From: CAVUAF01 sp963739375
GTDB lineage: Bacteria; Acidobacteriota; Terriglobia; Terriglobales; Acidobacteriaceae
Assembly (NCBI GenBank): GCA_963739375.1
Contig: CAVUAF010000003.1
Coordinates: 124,001 to 188,000, forward strand
Length of the DNA stretch: 64,000 nucleotides
Direction of reading: 5' to 3'
The first letter of the stretch is position 1, and each line of letters starts with the position of its first letter. This document shows, in pieces, positions 25,499 through 33,257 of this stretch. Under the pieces are notes generated by a model. The model made no database searches. It was not told where the DNA came from and worked only from the letters and a program-made list of their open reading frames with translations. Position numbers and translations under genes: made by a program.

Positions 25499-26599
25499 AT
25501 GAAATGGCGCGCGCTTACCGTGGCGTTCGTGTTCCTGTTTGCGTTGTCGACCCTCCTGCCGCCGGCGTGGGCGCAGTCCCCACAGCCCCCGCAGCCGCCG
25601 CAGGATCCGCAGGCAACCAGCGCGCAGGACACCAAGGACGCACAGGACAGCAAGGGCACGGACAGCGAGAAGACGAAGAAGCACGAGGGCGGGAGAGACG
25701 ACGTTGACGCCATCGGCAACCGGGGCATGGGGAACAAGGGCCTGGGGAACTGGTATTCCCTCGAGAAAGAGATCCGCATGGGCAAGCAGTTTGCCCAGCA
25801 GGTTGAGGCCAGCGTGAAGCTGGTGCAGGACCCGGTGGTCAACGAGTACGTGAACCGCATCGGCCAGAACCTGGTGCGCAACTCGGACGCGCAGGTGCCC
25901 TTTACCATCAAGGTGATAGACGACGACACCATCAACGCCTTCGCGCTGCCCGGTGGCTTCTTCTACGTGAACTCAGGCCTGGTCCTGGCGGCCGACGAAG
26001 AGGCCGAACTGGCCGGCGTCATGGCGCACGAGATCGCGCACGTCGCGGCGCGGCACGCCACGCGACAAATGACGCGCGGGAATTGGGTCAATGTGTTGAC
26101 CTTGCCGCTGATCTTCGTTCCCATGGGCGCTGGCGCCTACTACGGTATCCAGGGCGCCGCCAGCCTGGGACTGCCGGCGATGTTCATGAAGTTCTCGCGC
26201 AACTTCGAGGCCGAGGCGGATTACCTCGGGCTCCAGTACATGTACAAGACCGGCTACGATCCGCAGGCGTTTATCTCGTTCTTCGAGAAGGTCCAGGCGA
26301 CGGAGAAGAAGAAGCCGGGCTCGCTGGCCAAGGCGTTCGCCAGCCATCCGCAGACGCCGGACCGCATCGGGGAATCGCAGAGGGAAATCGCCAACGTGCT
26401 GCCGCCGCGCGACCAGTACGTCGTCTCCACTTCCGAGTTTGACCAGGTGAAGGCGCGGCTGGCCGCCCTCGAGAACCGCCGCAAGGTGGACGATGGCAAG
26501 GAGAACAAGCCCACGCTGCGGCGCGCTTCCACGGATTCGAAGGATTCCAAGAAGGGCGACGATGACGATCGCCCGACCCTGAAACGCCGCGACCAGTAG
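25499..26599 (+). CDS. Exported M48 family zinc metalloprotease (BepA-like)
   Basis: The 366-residue protein has a signal peptide (residues 1-25, ending PPAWAQ) and a proline/glutamine and Lys/Asp-rich linker. The peptidase M48 domain has HEIAH (catalytic zinc site) followed by VAARHATRQM, and the third ligand in FEAEADYLG. ASHPQTPDRI near the C-terminus is typical of periplasmic BepA/YfgC-type proteases that check outer-membrane protein assembly. The TPR region of BepA is missing and replaced by a lysine-rich tail. The ATG at 25499 follows GAGGAG, which favours it over upstream ATGs. TATAAT lies 50 bases upstream. Confidence 0.88.
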   Translation: MKWRALTVAFVFLFALSTLLPPAWAQSPQPPQPPQDPQATSAQDTKDAQDSKGTDSEKTKKHEGGRDDVDAIGNRGMGNKGLGNWYSLEKEIRMGKQFAQQVEASVKLVQDPVVNEYVNRIGQNLVRNSDAQVPFTIKVIDDDTINAFALPGGFFYVNSGLVLAADEEAELAGVMAHEIAHVAARHATRQMTRGNWVNVLTLPLIFVPMGAGAYYGIQGAASLGLPAMFMKFSRNFEAEADYLGLQYMYKTGYDPQAFISFFEKVQATEKKKPGSLAKAFASHPQTPDRIGESQREIANVLPPRDQYVVSTSEFDQVKARLAALENRRKVDDGKENKPTLRRASTDSKDSKKGDDDDRPTLKRRDQ

Positions 26600-26735
26600 G
26601 AGGTTGCGAGGTTTCACGCTGCCGGCGGCCCCCAGGGGCTGCCGGTTTTGTTTGGCGGCGGAGTCCGGTCGCGCGAGCAGCGGCGGTCAGTCGCAGGAGG
26701 TTGAATCAGGCGAGGATGCGGAAACGGAAGCGCGG

Positions 26736-27011
26736 CTAGGCGCCGGACTTGCCGGGTTCCTGGGGAGGAGCGGCGTCCTTGGAGGCTTTGCACTTGGTGA
26801 GGATGGCGCTGCGGAGGCGGGAGCGAAGGTCGTCGGGGAGTTCGTAGAGCTGGGAGTCGCGGTAGATCTCGATGGTCATCTTGGTGGTGTTGCAGACGAC
26901 GAAGCAGTCGTGGCACCAGACCAGGTGATCCTCGAGCTCGGAGCGCAACGCCGGGTCGAGGACCCCGTCCAGGTAATCGGTCAGCTCTTTCAGGAAATCA
27001 GAGCAATTCAC
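26736..27011 (-). CDS. Zinc-finger anti-sigma factor
   Basis: The 91-residue protein has the zf-HC2 signature: CSDFLKELTDYLDG, then HLVWCHDC (HxxxCxxC) that binds zinc and clamps the sigma factor. There is no transmembrane segment, so this is a cytoplasmic, ZAS-type anti-sigma factor. Translation starts at GTG (27009-27011) overlapping the TGA of the sigma gene as GTGA, so the two are translationally coupled. It likely holds the upstream sigma factor inactive until redox or zinc stress. Confidence 0.87.
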   Translation of the reverse strand: MNCSDFLKELTDYLDGVLDPALRSELEDHLVWCHDCFVVCNTTKMTIEIYRDSQLYELPDDLRSRLRSAILTKCKASKDAAPPQEPGKSGA

Positions 27012-27706
27012 TGCTTGCCGTCTCCGCCCTTGGGTGTCTTCATGTACCGGGCCAGCCGATCACGCAGCTGCAAGCGGGCCCGCAACAGCCTCGATTTTAC
27101 CGCCGGAATGCTCAGCTCGAGCGCCGCGGCGGTCTCCTCGGTCGAGAGCCCTTCTACGTCGCGCAGCACAAACACGGTGCGGAAGCTAGCCGGCAGGCCC
27201 TGGATGGTGCGTTCCAGGATGTCCTTCCATTCCGCCTGGTTGTACAGTTGCTCCGGATTCGGGGCCCAGTCCGCCACCTCGCGGGTGACGGTGTCTTCGC
27301 CGGTCTCGATCTCTTCGTCGAGCGAGACCGTCTTGCCGGTGCGGCGGCGGCGCAGCTTCATCAGCGCCTCGTTCACCGCAATGCGCACCAGCCAGGTGTA
27401 AAACTTCGAATTCTCCTGGAAACGCTCCAGGTTCTGATACGCCTTCAGGAACGCATCCTGCACCACGTCTTCCGCGTCCTCGCGGTTCTGCGTGATGTGC
27501 TGCGCGATGCGGAAGACGTTGCGGTCATAGCGGCGGATCAGCTCCTCGAAGGCGCCGATGTCGCCGGCCTTGGCCGCATGAACCAGTTGCAGCTCATCGC
27601 TGACCAGTTCGCCTACTTGGGATTGGATTCGCTCCATGGGACCGCGATGCAAAAAGTCGCGCTGCTTTTTTCTGGTAACGTCCGGGGCCGCGGTTGAATC
27701 CTCCAT
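27008..27706 (-). CDS. ECF RNA polymerase sigma factor (RpoE-like)
   Basis: The 232-residue sigma-70 family protein has region 2 at about 45-115 (AFEELIRRYDRNVFRIA, DAEDVVQDAFLKAYQN, FYTWLVRIAVN) and region 4 at about 165-220 (ASFRTVFVLRDVEGLSTEE, SIPAVKSRLLRARL). It is co-operonic with the zinc-finger anti-sigma factor. The start is uncertain: ATG at 27706 gives a 23-residue extension before MERIQSQ (ATG at 27637), and neither has a clear ribosome site. The divergent neighbour encodes a CuA lipoprotein only about 30 bases away, so promoters must be compact or overlap. Such factors usually autoregulate. Confidence 0.9.
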   Translation of the reverse strand: MEDSTAAPDVTRKKQRDFLHRGPMERIQSQVGELVSDELQLVHAAKAGDIGAFEELIRRYDRNVFRIAQHITQNREDAEDVVQDAFLKAYQNLERFQENSKFYTWLVRIAVNEALMKLRRRRTGKTVSLDEEIETGEDTVTREVADWAPNPEQLYNQAEWKDILERTIQGLPASFRTVFVLRDVEGLSTEETAAALELSIPAVKSRLLRARLQLRDRLARYMKTPKGGDGKQ

Positions 27707-27735
27707 AGTAAATGAACGGCACCCGAGGTCACAGG

Positions 27736-28071
27736 ATGCGTTTTTGGGGAATATTTCTAGGGTTACTTTTGGGACTTACCGGCTGTGTCCAGCCGCCCGC
27801 CCGGCATAGCAAGCTGGCCATGAAGCGCTATGCCTTCGAGCCGGCCGAAATCCACGTCCAACAGGGCGAAACCGTGATTCTGGAGGTCTCCACCGCCGAC
27901 GTGCAGCACGGGCTGGAAATCCCGGACCTGGGTCTGCGCCAGCCAATCCCGCCCAAACATCCCGCCCTGGTCACCCTCACTCCCCGGAAAAAAGGGAAGT
28001 TTCCCATGGTGTGCAGCATTATCTGCGGCCCGGGACATGACGACATGCAGGGCAAACTCGTTGTAGAGTAG
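27736..28071 (+). CDS. Stand-alone CuA-type cupredoxin lipoprotein
   Basis: The 111-residue protein has a lipoprotein signal (LLGLTGC, cysteine 17). A cupredoxin fold follows with QHGLEIPDLGL and the complete binuclear copper motif CSIICGPGHDDM (CxxxCxxxHxxM), the CuA site of cytochrome c oxidase subunit II and nitrous oxide reductase. The two membrane helices of a real subunit II are absent. It may accept or donate electrons in the periplasm or act in copper delivery. ATG at 27736 gives a compact signal peptide; an ATG eight codons earlier also exists. No oxidase genes are nearby. It is divergent from the ECF sigma gene, which may control it. Confidence 0.85.
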   Translation: MRFWGIFLGLLLGLTGCVQPPARHSKLAMKRYAFEPAEIHVQQGETVILEVSTADVQHGLEIPDLGLRQPIPPKHPALVTLTPRKKGKFPMVCSIICGPGHDDMQGKLVVE

Positions 28072-28133
28072 AGTAGCGCCGGCCGCAAAGGCTCCGGTCC
28101 CTGCCGCACGGAGCTGCGGCGCGTGCAGCTTTG

Positions 28134-29246
28134 ATGAGCGATTCCACACAAATCCAGGAGTTGGTGGCGCGCATCGTCGCCGAGATCTTCGAGCAGCGCC
28201 TGCCCGAACTGCGCCTCCAGGTGGCGAAGCGGGTGGCGGAAGAGGTCGCGGCAGCGATTCCCGCCGGCGCGGGTCCGGGGATCGAGAACCCCGCCGCCCC
28301 GCTGAATGCGGCCGCCGGCGCCATTCAGAACGGCACCAGCCAGGCCGAGATCCTGGTGCAATTGCTGGACGGCTGCGGCAACTTTGCGGGACGGGTGGCG
28401 CTGTTTGTGCTGCGCGGCAACTCGGCCATCGGCTGGCAGGCGCGCGGTTTTGCCGACAACAACTTCGTCAAGCAGCTCACCCTCGATCCCGGCAATGGCC
28501 TGGCGGGGCGCGCCCTGCGCGACCGCACGCCGGCGTCGGCCGCGGCCGCCGAGTTCAGCTCCGACCTGGTGCGGGGCGCCGGTAATCCCAGCGGTGGCAA
28601 CTGCATGGTGCTGCCGCTGCTGGTGCGGGAGAAGGTCCCCGGCTTCGTCTACGCCGATCGCGGCCCGGCCGCGAGCGGCAAGCTCGACACCTCGGCGCTG
28701 GAACTCCTGGTGCGCATAGCAGGACTGTGGCTGGAGGCGATTGCCGCCCGCCGCGGCGGCGCGCCCGCGGAACGCGGCGCGGAAACGCCCATGGCGCCGC
28801 CGGAAAAAGTCAGCGAGCGGCCGGCTGCGATCGAGCCGCCGCCGAGCCTGCCGGCCGAGCGAGTCAGCGAGCCAGTCGCCCCCCCGCTGGCTCCGGCGCC
28901 CCCGCCGGTCGCGGCCCCCCCGCCGGCACCGGCGCGAGTTCCGGCTGCAGCCGCCGCACCCGCCCCGATTGCGCCCGGCGACGAGGAAGTCCACAAGAAG
29001 GCGAAGCGTTTCGCCAAGCTGCTAGTGGATGAAATCAAGCTCTACAACCAGGCGAAGGTGGCGGAAGGCCGGCAGAAACGCGATCTCTATGACCGGCTGA
29101 AGGACGACATCGACAAGAGCCGCGCCACCTACGAGAAGCGCTACGGCAACACGGCGGCAGGCGGCGCCGACTACTTTACCCACGAGCTGATTCGCATCCT
29201 CGCCGAAAACGACGTGGCGCTGCTGGGCGGCAGCTTCGCGCGATGA
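28134..29246 (+). CDS. GAF-domain protein with proline/alanine linker and conserved helical tail
   Basis: The 370-residue cytoplasmic protein starts with an amphipathic helix region (VARIVAEIFEQRLPELRLQV). A GAF-like domain lies at about 65-205 (ILVQLLDGCGNFAGRVALFVLRG to MVLPLLVREKVPGFVYAD, quoted in part). A Pro/Ala-rich linker spans about 215-285, and a charged helical tail follows at 290-370 (KKAKRFAKLLVDEIKLYNQAK). The tail is a pattern I associate with Acidobacteriota signalling proteins but cannot name. The ATG at 28134 follows a TTG. It is followed after 13 bases by the lytic transglycosylase gene. Ligand and partner unknown. Confidence 0.7.
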   Translation: MSDSTQIQELVARIVAEIFEQRLPELRLQVAKRVAEEVAAAIPAGAGPGIENPAAPLNAAAGAIQNGTSQAEILVQLLDGCGNFAGRVALFVLRGNSAIGWQARGFADNNFVKQLTLDPGNGLAGRALRDRTPASAAAAEFSSDLVRGAGNPSGGNCMVLPLLVREKVPGFVYADRGPAASGKLDTSALELLVRIAGLWLEAIAARRGGAPAERGAETPMAPPEKVSERPAAIEPPPSLPAERVSEPVAPPLAPAPPPVAAPPPAPARVPAAAAAPAPIAPGDEEVHKKAKRFAKLLVDEIKLYNQAKVAEGRQKRDLYDRLKDDIDKSRATYEKRYGNTAAGGADYFTHELIRILAENDVALLGGSFAR

Positions 29247-29259
29247 ACGTCGCCACGTC

Positions 29260-31446
29260 GTGACCCGCCGCGCCACGCTCCTGCTGCTGGTTCTTCTGAC
29301 GTACTCTCCCGCCGTGCGCGTGCTGACGGCCCGCGCCGGCGCTGCACCCCAGGGGGCGGGCGCTCCGCCGACGGCAGAGACGAAGAGCAGCGCGAAGTCG
29401 AAGCGGGCGCCGGCGCGCAAGAGGACGCTGACGCCGGCCCAGCGCGAAGCGGCGGTGCGGCGCGCGCAACGTCTGAAGAAGGCGTTTGTGGCTTCCGCGG
29501 AGCTGCGCCCGATGGCGCAGCAACTGCTCGAGAACCGTTCTGCCGCCGCCTACTCCGGGGTCGAGAACTGGGCGCGCCAGCACGCCGGCACCGACGCTGC
29601 CGGGCTCGCCTGGCTGGTGGTGGGATACGCGCACTACCTGGATCGCGAGTTCGATCGCGCCATTCCCGCCTTGGAACGCGCCCAGCCCAACGCCGGCGAG
29701 CTGGGCGATTATGTAGCGTACTTCCTGGCGCAGGCGCAAGCGGCGAGCGGAGAGGGCGAGCAGGCCCTCGCCGTCCTCCAACCCTTCGCCGCCCAGTGGC
29801 CGGAGTCGCTCTATGGGCGCGAGGCCGCGGTGCTGCGCGCGAATCTGCTGACCACCCTCGACCGCCCCCAGGAAGCGATTGCCGCCCTCGCCCCCTACCG
29901 CGCCACCTTCCGCGCCGAAATCGAGTTGACCGCGGGACGCGCCTATCGGAAGGCGGGCGACGTGCCCCATGCCGCCGCTGCCTGGCAGCGCATCTATTAC
30001 GCCGCACCGCTCTCGACCCAGGCGGACGACGCCGCGAAGGAGCTGGAAGCGATGGCGGGCGACCCCAGTGTGCCGCGCCCTACGCTGGCCGAGCGGATCC
30101 AGCGGGCGGAATTGCTGCTGACCGGACGCCGCTACGCCGAGGCGGCGAAGGACTACCGGGGGCTGCTGGCCGGCGCCGAACCGCCCAACCGGAACGAACT
30201 CGAGCTGCACCTGGGTATCGCTACCTACCGCAGCGGCAACCGTGCTGAGGCGCGCCGGGTGCTGGAGTCGCTGCCGGCTGCGACGGACGAGGCCAGCGCC
30301 CAACGCCTCTATTACCTGGGCGAGATCGCGCGCTTCGATGGCGACGACGAGCGCTTCCGCCGCCAGCTCGAGCAGTTCCGGCAGGAATTCCCCAACAGCG
30401 CCTGGCTGGAAGAGTCGCTGCTCTCCGCCGCCAACATGTACCTGCTGCGCCGCGACTACGAAACGGCGGTGAAGTACTACCGCGAGATATACGAGCGCTT
30501 GCCCTTCGGCAAGCATGCGGCGTATGCGCACTGGAAGGTCGCGTGGCTGAGGTTGCGGCAGGGCCAGGATGGGGAAGCGCGGCAGCTCTTTGAGGAGCAG
30601 GTTCGGCGCTACCCCGGGTCGGCGGAGACGCCGCCCTCCCTCTATTGGGGAGCGCGGCTGGCGGAGGAGGCGCAGGACGTGGGACGCGCCCGCGCCTGGT
30701 ACACGCGGCTGGCGCAGCGCTTCCGCAGCTACTACTACGCCGACCTGGCGCGCGAGCGGCTGCGCGCCCTCCAGGCCGAGGACGTCCCCGACGATCCCAC
30801 ACTCGACGGTCTGGGCAACGCGCCGGCGCCGCACTACGTTGACGCGGCGCCGCCCGGCGACGACGTGCGGCTGCAAAAAAGCCGTTTGCTGCGCAACGGG
30901 GCGCTCTTCGAATTCGCGGTGCGGGAGCTGGAAGCGGCTTCCGCCGCCGGGGAAGCGGCGTGGGCGACCAGCGAGATGACCCGCGTCTACCAGGAGGCCG
31001 GCCGCTACAGATCGCGCACTGCAACTGATGAAGCGCACCATCCCGTCGTATTTCCAGGTGGAATTGAGCGCGCTGCCGCGCCTGTACTGGGAAGCCTTGT
31101 TCCCGCGCGCCTACTGGGGCGACCTGAAACGGTATGCGGCAGAAAACGGCCTCGATCCCTACCTGGTGGCGTCGCTCATCCGTCAGGAATCGGAATTCAA
31201 CCCGCTGGCCATCTCGCACGCCAATGCCTGGGGACTGATGCAGCTGCTGCCGTCGGTAGGGAGGCAGCTGGCCCGCGAAGTGAAGCTGCGCACTCTTACC
31301 AACGAGCAGTTGCTGGTGCCGGAGACGAATCTGCGGCTGGGCACCCGCCACTTCAAGGCGCTACTGGAAAAATACGGCGGCAATGTGGAGTACGCGCTGG
31401 CCGCCTACAATGCCGGCCCCGAGCGCGTGGAGGAATGGCTCAATAA
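29260..31446 (+). CDS. slt: Soluble lytic murein transglycosylase, N-terminal part (frame broken near 31009)
   Basis: The frame starts at GTG 29260 with an export signal (LLLLVLLTYSPAV). It continues as a long superhelical array of TPR/Sel1-like helices (residues about 60-580), as in Slt70-type enzymes, with repeats such as GRRYAEAAKDYRGLL and DYETAVKYYREIYERLPFG. After EAGRY (31006-31008) one extra base, the A at 31009, throws the frame, and the remaining 145 codons to 31446 are meaningless. The true protein continues in the +2 frame as DRALQLMKRTIPSYF into the catalytic domain. The combined product would be about 770 residues, exported, and cleaves peptidoglycan glycan strands to 1,6-anhydro products. 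Confidence 0.82.
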   Translation: MTRRATLLLLVLLTYSPAVRVLTARAGAAPQGAGAPPTAETKSSAKSKRAPARKRTLTPAQREAAVRRAQRLKKAFVASAELRPMAQQLLENRSAAAYSGVENWARQHAGTDAAGLAWLVVGYAHYLDREFDRAIPALERAQPNAGELGDYVAYFLAQAQAASGEGEQALAVLQPFAAQWPESLYGREAAVLRANLLTTLDRPQEAIAALAPYRATFRAEIELTAGRAYRKAGDVPHAAAAWQRIYYAAPLSTQADDAAKELEAMAGDPSVPRPTLAERIQRAELLLTGRRYAEAAKDYRGLLAGAEPPNRNELELHLGIATYRSGNRAEARRVLESLPAATDEASAQRLYYLGEIARFDGDDERFRRQLEQFRQEFPNSAWLEESLLSAANMYLLRRDYETAVKYYREIYERLPFGKHAAYAHWKVAWLRLRQGQDGEARQLFEEQVRRYPGSAETPPSLYWGARLAEEAQDVGRARAWYTRLAQRFRSYYYADLARERLRALQAEDVPDDPTLDGLGNAPAPHYVDAAPPGDDVRLQKSRLLRNGALFEFAVRELEAASAAGEAAWATSEMTRVYQEAGRYRSRTATDEAHHPVVFPGGIERAAAPVLGSLVPARLLGRPETVCGRKRPRSLPGGVAHPSGIGIQPAGHLARQCLGTDAAAAVGREAAGPRSEAAHSYQRAVAGAGDESAAGHPPLQGATGKIRRQCGVRAGRLQCRPRARGGMAQ

Positions 31447-31570
31447 CGGCAAGTACCGGGACACGGCGGAGTTCGTGGAATCCATTCCGTTCACCGAGAC
31501 GCGCGAGTACGTGCAAGCCATCCTGCGCAACACCACCATGTACAAGCGGCTGTACGGGAGCGCGGAGTAG
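31028..31570 (+). CDS. slt: Soluble lytic murein transglycosylase, C-terminal catalytic domain (continuation of the frameshifted slt)
   Basis: This frame holds the complete lysozyme-like SLT domain: LIRQESEFNPLAISHANAWG with the catalytic glutamate, GLMQLLP, TNLRLGTRHFKALLEKYGG and ALAAYNAGPERVEEW, and the ending VQAILRNTTMYKRLY. Its apparent ATG at 31028 is internal to the intact gene and has no ribosome site or signal peptide. All catalytic landmarks are intact, so the break upstream is recent or a base-calling error. Confidence 0.85.
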   Translation: MKRTIPSYFQVELSALPRLYWEALFPRAYWGDLKRYAAENGLDPYLVASLIRQESEFNPLAISHANAWGLMQLLPSVGRQLAREVKLRTLTNEQLLVPETNLRLGTRHFKALLEKYGGNVEYALAAYNAGPERVEEWLNNGKYRDTAEFVESIPFTETREYVQAILRNTTMYKRLYGSAE

Positions 31571-31700
31571 CCGGAGGTAACCTGGCGAGAGGTAACCGTC
31601 GAGTGTCGGGCGCATGAATTCGGTGGCCGGGCCGGAACTTCTGCGTCAGAATCAAGGTCAAAGACTGGCATCCGGCGGTATGGACGCGGGAGGAGTGGCA

Positions 31701-31919
31701 ATGCACAAATGGTACGTTCCCCTGGCGGTCCTGGGAGTGGGAGGACTGGGCGTGCTGTTGCTGAGCGAGGGTGGCCGGCGCCGTCTGCACTGGGCCCTGG
31801 AGCAGGCGCATCGCGCTCCCGAGACGCTGCAGGATTGGAATGACGCCGCGCAGCAGGAGCTCGACCGCATCCAATCGGCGCTGAACCAGGTAGCCTCTTC
31901 GCTCGCAGCGGCCCGCTGA
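31701..31919 (+). CDS. Small single-pass membrane protein
   Basis: The 72-residue protein has one membrane helix at residues 5-22 (VPLAVLGVGGLGVLLL) followed by a charged helical tail (LEQAHRAPETLQDWNDAAQQ). ATG at 31701 has GGGAGGAG just upstream, the strongest ribosome site nearby, so it is chosen over the earlier ATG at 31614. The tail after the helix looks like a short coiled coil. It resembles small membrane-anchored proteins near cell-wall genes, but I do not recognise a family. Confidence 0.65.
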   Translation: MHKWYVPLAVLGVGGLGVLLLSEGGRRRLHWALEQAHRAPETLQDWNDAAQQELDRIQSALNQVASSLAAAR

Positions 31920-31999
31920 CCGCGGCTCCTCGCAAACCAATCAACGCGGGCGAAATACCCGCGTCCCTTTCTCGACGACAGATTCCAACGCTGGATTTA

Positions 32000-33142
32000 T
32001 TACGCGGTAGCGGCGGCGCTTGTCCCCTTGGGATACGCGAAGCGGTAGATCTGGGAGTCAATCTCGCGCCGCAGCTCATCCCAGATGGATTCCGGCATTT
32101 GCACGAAGACCTCGACGATGCGCGGGTCGAACTGGCGGCTGGCCCAGCGCACGATTTCGTCGCGGGCCGCCGAAAACGACTGCGCCCGGCGGTAGGGACG
32201 GTCGCTGGTGATGGCGTCGAGAGTGTCGGCGATGGCGAAGATGCGGGCCCCGAGAGGGATGGTCTCGGCCTTGAGGCCGCGCGGATATCCGGAGCCGTCG
32301 TAGCACTCCTGGTGGGCGTAGACGATTTCGGCGGCTTCGCCGAGGAAGGGAATCTTGCGCAGCATCTGGTAGCCGCGGTAGCAGTGCTCGCGCATGATGG
32401 CCTTTTCTTCTTCGGAGAGGGCGCCGGGCTTGCGCAGGATGGCGTCGGGAATGGCCATTTTGCCGATGTCGTGCAGGAAAGCGCCGCGGGCAATCACCCG
32501 GATGCGATCGCTGGGCAGGCCCATGGCCCGCGCCATGGCGATGGTGAAGGCGGTGACGCGCTTGGAGTGGCCCTCGGTCTCCGCGTCTTTCAAGTCGAGC
32601 GCATCGCCCAAGGCCTCCAGGGTGACGTCGTAGGAGCGCTCCAGGTCGCGCATGGCCTGGCGGAGCTGCTCGGTGCGGGCGGCGACCAGGGACTCGAGGT
32701 TGGACTGGTAGACGCGGTTTTCCAGCCGCAGCCGCCGGTTTTCCACCGCCCGCCGCACCGTGGCCAGCAACTGCTCGCGCTCGAACGGCTTCAGCAGGTA
32801 GTCGTAGGCGCCGTTGCGGATGGCGGAGAGGGCCACGCTGATGTCGTGGACCGCCGTCACCATGATGACCGGCATGTCGGGGAAGCGCTCTTTGGTGCGC
32901 TCCAGCAGACCCAGGCCGTCGAGCTCGGGCATCATCAGGTCCGACAGCATGAGGGAGAATTCTTCGCCCGAGTTCAGGATGCCGAGGGCTTCCACGCCCG
33001 AAGCCGCCTGCGTGCAGGTGTAGCCGGCGCTGCCGAGCATGGAAGAAACGATCTCCCGGATGGCATCTTCATCGTCGACCACGAGAATTCGTTCAGCCGC
33101 CACCGGAGTGTCCTTGTCTTCGAGGTAGCCGCATTCTTGCAT
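32000..33142 (-). CDS. Response regulator with HD-GYP cyclic-di-GMP phosphodiesterase output
   Basis: The 380-residue cytoplasmic protein has a receiver domain (ILVVDDEDAIREIV; phosphoacceptor aspartate in LMLSDLMMPELDG; lysine in YDYLLKPFE). A coiled linker leads to an HD-GYP domain, with GHSKRV, FLHDIGKMAIPD and HQECYDGSGYPRGL, which degrades cyclic-di-GMP. The usual HHERWDGxGYP is here HQECYDGSGYP; the second histidine is replaced by glutamine, which might change metal binding. The ATG at 33142 follows GAGGGA and removes an 11-residue extension. It is divergent from a hybrid histidine kinase gene starting about 115 bases away, a likely cognate pair. Confidence 0.9.
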   Translation of the reverse strand: MQECGYLEDKDTPVAAERILVVDDEDAIREIVSSMLGSAGYTCTQAASGVEALGILNSGEEFSLMLSDLMMPELDGLGLLERTKERFPDMPVIMVTAVHDISVALSAIRNGAYDYLLKPFEREQLLATVRRAVENRRLRLENRVYQSNLESLVAARTEQLRQAMRDLERSYDVTLEALGDALDLKDAETEGHSKRVTAFTIAMARAMGLPSDRIRVIARGAFLHDIGKMAIPDAILRKPGALSEEEKAIMREHCYRGYQMLRKIPFLGEAAEIVYAHQECYDGSGYPRGLKAETIPLGARIFAIADTLDAITSDRPYRRAQSFSAARDEIVRWASRQFDPRIVEVFVQMPESIWDELRREIDSQIYRFAYPKGTSAAATA

Positions 33143-33257
33143 GCGGGTTCCCTCGAAGGCAATGGTGAAGAACACGGAAAAAGCGGCCCTGGCCGCGAAT
33201 TTCCGTGGTATACAACGCTCGGGCTACCTATCCTCCCACCACAGGAAACGAGCGGGT

